Shown here: positions 55,688 through 64,000 of the stretch, in pieces
Numbering within the stretch: position 1 is the first letter of the stretch
Layout: each line of letters opens with the position of its first letter
Made by a program: the position numbers and the translations under genes
Notes under the pieces: model-generated
What the model was told of the DNA's origin: nothing
The model's database searches: none
The model's input: the letters and a program-made list of their open reading frames with translations, nothing else
Assembly (NCBI GenBank): GCA_903813345.2
Contig: CAIIXF020000004.1
Coordinates: 1,939,525-2,003,524 of the forward strand
Direction of reading: 5' to 3'
From: Owenia fusiformis
Lineage: Eukaryota; Annelida; Polychaeta; Sabellida; Oweniidae
Length of the DNA stretch: 64,000 bases

Positions 55688-56550
55688 AAAATGTCACCAC
55701 CTAAAACAATTTGGTCACATTAAAGCAAGTTGAAAAAATACCTCTTTGACTTTTTTTGACATTGAGAAGGTCATTGAAGGTCAAATGTCAAATCTAAAGT
55801 CAGATTTGAACTACTGAGAACATGTAGATGATTTTGAAAAAAAAATAGTCAATTTGAAGCAAGTTGAAAAAAGACCTTTTTGACCTTGAGAAGGTCATTG
55901 AAGGTCAAATCTAAAGTCAGATTTGAACTTCTGAGAACTTGTAAAGTCAAATTTGAACTTCTGAAAAGATGTAGATGATTTTGAAAAAAAAATTTGGTCA
56001 ATTTGAAGCAAGTTGAAAACAGACCTTATTGACCTTTTTTGACCTTGAGAAGGTCATTAAAGGTCAAACGTCAAATCTAAAGTCAGATTTGAATTTCTGA
56101 GAACATGTAGATGATTTTGAAAAAAAAATTAGTCAATTTGAAGCAAGTTGAAAAAAGACATTTTTGACCTTTTTTGACCTTGAGAAGGTCATTGAAGGTC
56201 AAATGTCAAATCTTAAGTCAATCTTAAGTCATATTTGAATTTCTGAGAACATGTAGATGATTTTGAAAAAAAAATTAGTCAATTTGAAGCAAGATGAAAA
56301 AATACCTTTTTGACCTTTTTTGACATTGAGAAGGTCATTGAAGGTCAAATGTCAAATCTAAAGTCAGATTTGAATTTCTGAGAACATGTAGATGATTTTG
56401 AAAAAGAAATTTAGTCAATTTGAAGCAAGTTGAAAAAATACCTTTTTGACCTTTTTTGACTTTGAGAAGGTCATTGAAGGTCAAATGTCAAATCTTAAGT
56501 CAAATCTTAAGTCAAATCCAAAGTCAGATTTGAATTTCTGAGAACACGTA
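55688..56550. repeat. ~150-bp satellite, array 2, first block
   Basis: Same unit as array 1, beginning just after a Helentron-like left-arm remnant (AACAAAATGTCACCACCTAA). The block ends at GAGAACACGTA, where the LTR-like element begins. Confidence 0.9.
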
Positions 56551-58280
56551 TGTGACATTCGGATTTTTATATTTTCAATAACCCTGTTATGGAGGGCTAA
56601 ATATTTCATTTTACAGTTTTCTATAGGATAATCAAACCCTGCTGGGAGCTTAACTTTCATTCACACTTCACATGTTTTCTTCAGTATTAGCCTCAACTTT
56701 CAAACAGCCAGGACCTGGTAAGAATATTTCATCATTTTATCCACTTTTTGTCCCTTTTGAATATTTCAATATTATATTTGTCAATTCTACTTTATTATAT
56801 ATATATATCTTTTATTGACTCTCTGATGTCATTACAATGACATATTAGTCACTAAAAACTACAATCTACAAAACTGACCTAAGACTAAACTAACTATTGA
56901 ATACAAAAATAAAGTTGTTGTCAAATACAATTGTCAAATCTAATTACATCATCAAATGTAAAATACAGAATACAAGATAATTGTAAAATACAAATATAAC
57001 TTGACAGAAATTTAAATATCAGTGTGATGCATCGTTGACACATTAATCCAATTTTTTGAGTGAATGATAGATGAACTTTGCTAAATGTAAAATTACATAA
57101 GAATTTTTTTTAAAAATAATGTCAGGACTGCCTACAAAATTAAATTGTATAAGGGTGTCAAACAAATTTTTTCTTTCTGTAGTGTTTTTCTTACAAATCA
57201 TGATGAAGTGTTGTTCATCTTCTAAAATACCACAAATATTACATAAACGTTCATCTACAGGTTTTGGCTTTGGTTTTAAATGACGACCAAGTTCTATATG
57301 TAACTTGTGGGAACTAAGCCTAAATCTACAAATTGCTTGCCTGTAATTTTTATTTTGGATATTTAAATAACTCTCTCTTTCAAAGACATTTTTGAATTTA
57401 ACATAAGTTCTCAAGACAGGGTAATTTCCACATAACTTTAGCTTCAACCTAGTGTAAATACTATTTTTGTATTTTGAATACTTTTTGAGATATTTACTTG
57501 AGTATTTCTATTTTTCACCGTCATGACAGTTTTGGCATTTGTGCATATAGACATTTCATAAAGTTACATTCTTTGTCAATAAACAGATAGTATCCCTACA
57601 TTGTTATTTGTGACAAGTATTTGGTAATATGACTTATCTTGCCATACTTATTTTATAGCCACGGGTCTACCAGTGGGCTTTCTAGTGCTAATACTCACCA
57701 CCCTGTTGAGATATATTTAGGTACTTTTATATTTTTATTATTGTAAACCTTCACGGTGATGTCCTATTAAATCCATTTAATTTCATTATATTTGATATGG
57801 TAACTATAATCTATAAAGTGTATCAAGCACTGTGTTAGGGTTTATTTTGGAAACATAACAAGGGCCCTTTTTAATTCCACAGCCCTCTCACTAACTGGTT
57901 TTATCGTATAACTGTAGATTATTACATTGTATTGAATGCCTTATGTATATGGTGTACGTGTACCTTAATATATTTCTTTACATTTTAGGGTCAAGAGTGG
58001 GTGCCCTAGCGGGTGGCCTGGTCATTAAGCCAGATAGATTTTGGTCATTTAGGCAGATAGATTTTGGTCATTTAGACAGATAGATTTGGGTTATTTAAGC
58101 TAGATAGTATTCAATTTAAGCTCGATATTCATTTTAAGCTAGCTATTCACTTTAAGCTAGATTGTCACTATAAACCAGATATTTTATTCAATTTGCATAT
58201 ATATTTTGAAATAAATCAGTGTTTTATAGTTGTACATCATTTTCGTGTTCCCATGTGTTGTCCCTCGCCCCATGGTTACA
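56551..58280 (+). mobile_element. LTR-like element, copy A (no MITE)
   Basis: TGTGACATTCGG ... CCCCATGGTTACA, flanked by CGTA on both sides (56547-56550 and 58281-58284). The satellite reads GAACACGTAGATG without it. It has TG...CA ends, a TATAAAG near 57818 and AATAAA near 58213, about 70 bp from the end, all as in a solo LTR. A direct-repeat tract (GATAGATTTTGGTCATTTAG) lies at 58033-58090. A LINE fragment is nested inside in antisense. At 1.73 kb it is long for a solo LTR, part of it due to the LINE. Confidence 0.6.
56806..57525 (-). mobile_element. 5'-truncated LINE fragment, copy A
   Basis: The minus-strand frame 57043-57447 (its first codon is TTG; homology continues about 25 codons upstream to a stop) encodes the end of a non-LTR retrotransposon reverse-transcriptase protein: YRQAICRFRLSSHKLHIELG, ERLCNICGILEDEQHFIMIC. 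This pattern, R.RLS.H.L.IE.GR then a CxxC...H...C motif, is typical of LINE ORF2 C-termini. The 3' tail follows to about 56806. Confidence 0.8.
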
Positions 58281-59474
58281 CGTAGATGATTTTGAAATTT
58301 TTTTTTAGTCAATTTGGAGCAAGTTGAAAACAGACCTTTTGACCTTTTTTTTTACCTTGAGAAGGTCATTGAAGATCAAATGTCAAATCTTAAGTCAGAT
58401 TTGAATTTCTGAGAACACGTAGATGATTCTGAAAAAAAAATTTAGTCAATTTGAAGCAAGTTGAAAACAGACCTTTTTGACCTTTTTTGACCTTGAGAAG
58501 GTCATTGAAGGTCAAATGTCAAATCTAAAGTCAGATTTGAAGGTCAAATGTTAAATCCAAAGTCAAATCTAAAGTCAGATTTGAATTTCTGAGAACATGT
58601 AGATGATTTTGATTAGTCAATTTGAAGCAAGATGAAAAAATACCTTTTTGACCTTTTTTGACATTGAGAAGGTCAAATGTCAAATCTAAAGTCAGATTTG
58701 AATTGTTGTCCCTCGCCCCATGGTTACACGTAGATGATTTTGAAATTTTTTTTTAGTCAATTTGGAGCAAGTTGAAAACAGACCTTTTGACCTTTTTTGA
58801 CCTTGAGAAGGTCATTGAAGGTCAAATGTCAAATCTTAAGTCAGATTTGAATTTCTGAGAACACGTAGATGATTTTGAAAAAAAATTTAGTCAATTTGAA
58901 GCAAGTTGAAAACAGACCTTTTTGACCTTTTTTGACCTTGAGAAGGTCATTGAAGGTCAAATGTCAAATCTAAAGTCAGATTTGAAGGTCAAATGTTAAA
59001 TCTAAAGTCAAATCTAAAGTCAGATTTGAATTTCTGAGAACATGTAGATGATTTTGAAAAAAAAATTAGTCAATTTGAAGCAAGTTGAAAAAAGACCTTT
59101 TTGACCTTTTTTGACCTTGAGAAGGTCATTGAAGGTCAAATGTCAAATCTTAAGTCAAGTCTAAAGTCATATTTGAATTTCTGAGAACATGTAGATGATT
59201 TTGAAAAAAAATTAGTCAATTTGAAGCAAGATGAAAAAATACCTTTTTGACCTTTTTTACATTGAGAAGGTCATTGAAGGTCAAATGTCAAATCTAAAGT
59301 CAGATTTGAATTTCTGAGAACATGTAGATGATTTTGAAAAAGAAATTTCGTCAATTTGAAGCAAGTTGAAAAAAGACCTTTTTGACCTTTTTTGACTTTG
59401 AGAAGGTCATTGAAGGTCAAATGTCAAATCTTAAGTCAAATCTAAAGTCAGATTTGAATTTCTGAGAACACGTA
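58281..59474. repeat. ~150-bp satellite, array 2, second block
   Basis: About eight units. Near 58705 a short piece of the LTR-like end (GTTGTCCCTCGCCCCATGGT) appears inside the satellite without the rest of the element. It marks the left border of the 3,100-bp duplication. Confidence 0.9.
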
Positions 59475-59814
59475 TGTGACATTCGGATTTTTATATTTTC
59501 AATAACCCTGTTATGGAGGGCTAAATATTTCATTTTACAGTTTTCTATAAGATAATCAAACCCTGCTGGGAGCTTAACTTTCATTCACACTTCACATGTT
59601 TTCTTCAGTATTAGCCTCAACTTTCAAACAGCCAGGACCTGGTAAGAATATTTCATCATTTTATCCACTTTTTGTCCCTTTTGAATATTTCAATATTATA
59701 TTTGTCAATTCTACTTTATTATATAGATATCTTTTATTGACTCTCTGATGTCATTACAATGACATATTAGTCACTAAAAACTACAATCTACAAAACTGAC
59801 CTAAGACTAAACTA

Positions 59815-60423
59815 CAGTGCTGATATATAATAATATAGGGTGCGTTTTCAAACTAAAAAGAGTGTTCCTACCAAAATGAATTTGCCTAGATACCCCTGAA
59901 ACTCTTATCTGATAGATAGAATGCACAAATAAAACAAAAGTTTTGCAATTATAGGTAAAAAGTTCTCTTGAAATTTCGAAGTTATTTTACCTGTTAATTC
60001 TGTCCATGGTCGGCCATTTTTGCGGAAGTTACACTGAAACGCAAACTCCATGAAACGAAACGAAATCACTAGAAAAAACATGGCACACATTGTGCGCATG
60101 TGCAGCAAAGTTTAGACCAATTAGATTATTTGATTATTTTGCGAACGTGAATTATTTGCTTCCGAGCACTTACAAGCTTACCACAATAAACAAACCTGGC
60201 AGAGACTACCCTTAGCCTACTTCATTTTGGCGAAATTTCAGCTCAAACTCGTGAAAAATGCATTATGCATACGCTGGTGTGAAGCCTTGGAGACACTCAT
60301 TTTGGTAAATATGATTTATGGGGTATACTTTTCTGCAGTTTGTGGGAGTTTGGGACATTAAATGTTAAAATTCAAGAAAATATGCCAATTAAACAACTGA
60401 TCAATTAATATATACCAGCACTG
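59815..60423. mobile_element. 609-bp mariner-type MITE, copy B
   Basis: CAGTGCTGATATATAA ... TATATACCAGCACTG inverted ends flanked by TA. Copy A at 56880-56900 reads AAACTAACTATT at the same place, the exact empty site with one TA. The small frame at 59905-60108 is not supported as a gene. Confidence 0.9.
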
Positions 60424-61100
60424 TAACTATTGAATACAAAAATAAAGTTGTTGTCAAATACAATTGTCAAATCTAATTACATCATCAAATGTAAAATACA
60501 GAATACAAGATAATTGTAAAATACAAATATAACTTGACAGAAATTTAAATATCAGTGTGATGCATCGTTGACACATTAATCCAATTTTTTGAGTGAATGA
60601 TAGATGAACTTTGCTAAATGTAAAATTACATAAGAATTTTTGTGAGACATTCGTTTTTTAAAAATAATGTCAGGACTGCATACAAAATTAAATTGTATAA
60701 GGGTGTCAAACAAAATTTTTCTTTCTGTAGTGTTTTTCTTACAAATCATGATGAAGTGTTGTTCATCTTCTAAAATACCACAAATATTACATAAACGTTC
60801 ATCTACAGGTTTTGGCTTTGGCTTTAAATGACGACCAAGTTCTATATGTAACTTGTGGGAACTAAGCCTAAATCTACAAATTGCTTGCCTGTAATTTTTA
60901 TTTTGGATATTTAAATAACTCTCTCTTTCAAAGACATTTTTGAATTTAACATAAGTTCTCAAGACAGGGTAATTTCCACATAACTTTAGCTTCAACCTAG
61001 TGTAAATACTATTTTTGTATTTTGAATACTTTTTGAGATATTTACTTGAGTATTTCTATTTTTCACCGTCATGACAGTTTTGGCATTTGTGCATATAGAC
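60424..61100 (-). mobile_element. LINE fragment, copy B
   Basis: Same C-terminal reverse-transcriptase segment as copy A (frame 60576-60995), with a five-codon insertion (RMSHK) near the end. Confidence 0.8.
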
Positions 61101-61828
61101 ATTTCATAAAGTTACATTCTTTGTCAATAAACAGATAGTATCCCTACATTGTTATTTGTGACAAGTATTTGGTAATATGACTTATCTTGCCATACTTATT
61201 TTATAGCCACGGGTCTACCAGTGGGCTTTCTAGTGCTAATACTCACAACCCTGTTGAGATATATTTAGGTACTTTTTTATTTTTATTATTGTAAACCTTC
61301 ACGGTGATGTCCTATTAAATCCATTTAATTTCATTATATTTGATATGGTAACTATAATCTATAAAGTGTATCAAGCACTGTGTTAGGGTTTATTTTGGAA
61401 ACATAACAAGGGCCCTTTTTAATTCCACAGCCCTCTCACTAACTGGTTTTATCGTAAAACTGTAGATTATTACATTGTATTGAATGCCTTATGTATATGT
61501 TGTACGTGTACCTTAATATATTTCTTTACATTTTAGGGTCAAGAGTGGGTGCCCTAGCGGGTGGCCTGGTCATTTAGGCAGATAGATTTTGGTCATTTAG
61601 GCAGATAGATTTTGGTCATTTAGACAGATAGACTTTGGTTATTTATGCTAGATAGTATTCAATTTAAGCTCGATATTCATTTTAAGCTAACTATTCACTT
61701 TAAGCTAGATTGTCACTATAAACCAGATATTTTATTCAATTTGCATATATATTTTGAAATAAATCAGTGTTTTATAGTTGTACATCATTTTCGTGTTCCC
61801 ATGTGTTGTCCCTCGCCCCATGGTTACA

Positions 61829-62574
61829 CGTAGATGATTTTGAAATTTTTTTTTAGTCAATTTGGAGCAAGTTGAAAACAGACCTTTTGACCTTTTTTGA
61901 CCTTGAGAAGGTCATTGAAGGTCAAATGTCAAATCTTAAGTCAGATTTGAATTTCTGAGAACACGTAGATGATTTTGAAAAAAAATTTAGTCAATTTGAA
62001 GCAAGTTGAAAACAGACCTTTTTGACCTTTTTTGACCTTGAGAAGGTCATTGAAGGTCAAATGTCAAATCTAAAGTCAGATTTGAAGGTCAAATGTTAAA
62101 TCTAAAGTCAAATCTAAAGTCAGATTTGAATTTCTGAGAACATGTAGATGATTTTGAAAAAAAAATTAGTCAATTTGAAGCAAGTTGAAAAAAGACCTTT
62201 TTGACCTTTTTTGACCTTGAGAAGGTCATTGAAGGTCAAATGTCAAATCTTAAGTCAAGTCTAAAGTCATATTTGAATTTCTGAGAACATGTAGATGATT
62301 TTGAAAAAAAATTAGTCAATTTGAAGCAAGATGAAAAAATACCTTTTTGACCTTTTTTACATTGAGAAGGTCATTGAAGGTCAAATGTCAAATCTAAAGT
62401 CAGATTTGAATTTCTGAGAACATGTAGATGATTTTGAAAAAGAAATTTCGTCAATTTGAAGCAAGTTGAAAAAAGACCTTTTTGACCTTTTTTGACTTTG
62501 AGAAGGTCATTGAAGGTCAAATGTCAAATCTATAGTCAAATCTAAAGTCAGATTTGAATTTCTGAGAACACGTA
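61829..62574. repeat. ~150-bp satellite, array 2, third block
   Basis: Counterpart of 58729-59474 in the next 3,100-bp unit. Confidence 0.95.
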
Positions 62575-64000
62575 TGTGACATTCGGATTTTTATATTTTC
62601 AATAACCCTGTTATGGAGGGCTAAATATTTCATTTTACAGTTTTCTATAAGATAATCAAACCCTGCTGGGAGCTTAACTTTCATTCACACTTCACATGTT
62701 TTCTTCAGTATTAGCCTCAACTTTCAAACAGCCAGGACCTGGTAAGAATATTTCATCATTTTATCCACTTTTTGTCCCTTTTGAATATTTCAATATTATA
62801 TTTGTCAATTCTACTTTATTATATAGATATATCTTTTATTGACTCTCTGATGTCATTACAATGACATATTAGTCACTAAAAACTACAATCTACAAAACTG
62901 ACCTAAGACTAAACTACAGTGCTGATATATAATAATATAGGGTGCGTTTTCAAACTAAAAAGAGTGTTCCTACCAAAATGAATTTGCCTAGATACCCCTG
63001 AAACTCTTATCTGATAGATAGAATGCACAAATAAAACAAAAGTTTTGCAATTATAGGTAAAAAGTTCTCTTGAAATTTCGAAGTTATTTTACCTGTTAAT
63101 TCTGTCCATGGTCGGCCATTTTTGCGGAAGTTACACTGAAACGCAAACTCCATGAAACGAAACGAAATCACTAGAAAAAACATGGCACACATTGTGCGCA
63201 TGTGCAGCAAAGTTTAGACCAATTAGATTATTTGATTATTTTGCGCACGTGAATTATTTGCTTCCGAGCACTTACAAGCTTACCACAATAAACAAACCTG
63301 GCAGAGACTACCCTTAGCCTACTTCATTTTGGCGAAATTTCAGCTCAAACTCGTGAAAAATGCATTATGCATACGCTGGTGTGAAGCCTTGGAGACACTC
63401 ATTTTGGTAAATATGATTTATGGGGTATACTTTTCTGCAGTTTGTGGGAGTTTGGGACATTAAATGTTAAAATTCAAGAAAATATGCCAATTAAACGACT
63501 GATCAATTAATATATACCAGCACTGTAACTATTGAATACAAAAATAAAGTTGTTGTCAAATACAATTGTCAAATCTAATTACATCATCAAATGTAAAATA
63601 CAGAATACAAGATAATTGTAAAATACAAATATAACTTGACAGAAATTTAAATATCAGTGTGATGCATCGTTGACACATTAATCCAATTTTTTGAGTGAAT
63701 GATAGATGAACTTTGCTAAATGTAAAATTACATAAGAATTTTTGTGAGACATTAGTTTTTTAAAAATAATGTCAGGACTGCCTACAAAATTAAATTGTAT
63801 AAGGGTGTCAAACAAAATTTTTCTTTCTGTAGTGTTTTTCTTACAAATCATGATGAAGTGTTGTTCATCTTCTAAAATACCACAAATATTACATAAACGT
63901 TCATCTACAGGTTTTGGCTTTGGCTTTAAATTGTGGGAACTTAGCCTAAATCTACAAATTGCTTGCCTGTAATTTTTATTTTGGATATTTAAATAACTCT
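62575..64000 (+). mobile_element. LTR-like element, copy C (cut by window end)
   Basis: Same start as copies A and B. The MITE is at 62917-63525 and the LINE fragment begins at about 63540 and is cut at 64000. Within the LINE a short deletion at about 63928 removes the codons around GRHLKPK. Confidence 0.75.
62917..63525. mobile_element. 609-bp mariner-type MITE, copy C
   Basis: Identical in length, position and ends to copy B, with only scattered base changes. Confidence 0.9.

Larger units (their letters stand above)
59475..61828 (+). mobile_element. LTR-like element, copy B (with MITE)
   Basis: As copy A (same TGTGACATTCGG and GGTTACA ends and CGTA flanks), but longer by the 609-bp MITE and about 15 bp inside the LINE. 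Confidence 0.6.
58705..64000. repeat. 3,100-bp tandem duplication (1.7 copies visible)
   Basis: 58705 corresponds to 61805, and 59475 to 62575, both exactly 3,100 bp apart, with very few differences. Each unit holds satellite, the start of an LTR-like element, a 609-bp MITE, a LINE fragment and the LTR end. The second copy runs off the window. Confidence 0.95.

Noticed and set aside
59905-60108. 67-residue frame in both large MITE copies
   Set aside because: The two copies are identical because of the recent duplication, so conservation says nothing. There is no domain and the element is non-autonomous.

Overview
This window is nuclear DNA from an animal, most likely a marine invertebrate. 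It is AT-rich, its genes have GT-AG introns, and it is full of non-autonomous transposons, tRNA-derived SINEs and tandem satellites. The elements present (Helentron-like satellite carriers, Harbinger, mariner, hAT and Crypton pieces, LINE and SINE) and the tandem fibrinogen-related genes fit a mollusc or an invertebrate deuterostome. The species cannot be fixed from sequence alone. There are two gene regions in a sea of repeats.

Left part (about 4.2-29.2 kb, + strand): a tandem cluster of five secreted fibrinogen-related protein (FREP) genes and two decayed fibrinogen-domain fragments. All five encode a signal peptide, a coiled coil built from LRDDVSN heptads, and a C-terminal fibrinogen domain. 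Genes 1 and 4 are intronless; gene 1 has a premature stop. Genes 2, 3 and 5 are split into exons that all join in phase 1, so modules can be lost, duplicated or exchanged without a frameshift. Gene 5 has two copies of one cysteine-containing exon and has lost another. Genes 1+2 and 4+5 are a segmental duplication, but the fibrinogen exon of gene 5 belongs to the type found in gene 3, not gene 2.

Right part (34.6-55.2 kb, - strand): an ABCC4/MRP4-like ABC transporter, complete at the 3' end and missing its N-terminal exon(s). I rebuilt 26 exons with matching phases. The main discovery is two pairs of homologous, phase-matched alternative exons in the first transmembrane domain: one pair for TM3-TM4 (52932-53095 / 50510-50673, both 164 nt) and one for TM5-TM6 (48355-48604 / 46037-46289). 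Joining both members of either pair gives an early stop, so each transcript should use exactly one of each. That predicts four transporters with different membrane helices. Separately, four exon-intron junctions of this gene have been copied locally, three as tandem arrays (88-bp x5, about 26-bp and about 21-bp units) and one as a single duplicate.

Repeats: 29.7-31.6 kb is a satellite-carrying element with hairpin terminus. The same satellite fills 55.7-62.6 kb, where it is interrupted by an LTR-like element that contains a LINE fragment. The region 58.7-64 kb is an almost exact 3,100-bp tandem duplication. A 609-bp MITE is absent from the oldest copy and present in the two younger ones, which gives the order of events. 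Several foldback palindromes share a similar GGACCTACGGCCCTCGG-like centre although their arms differ.
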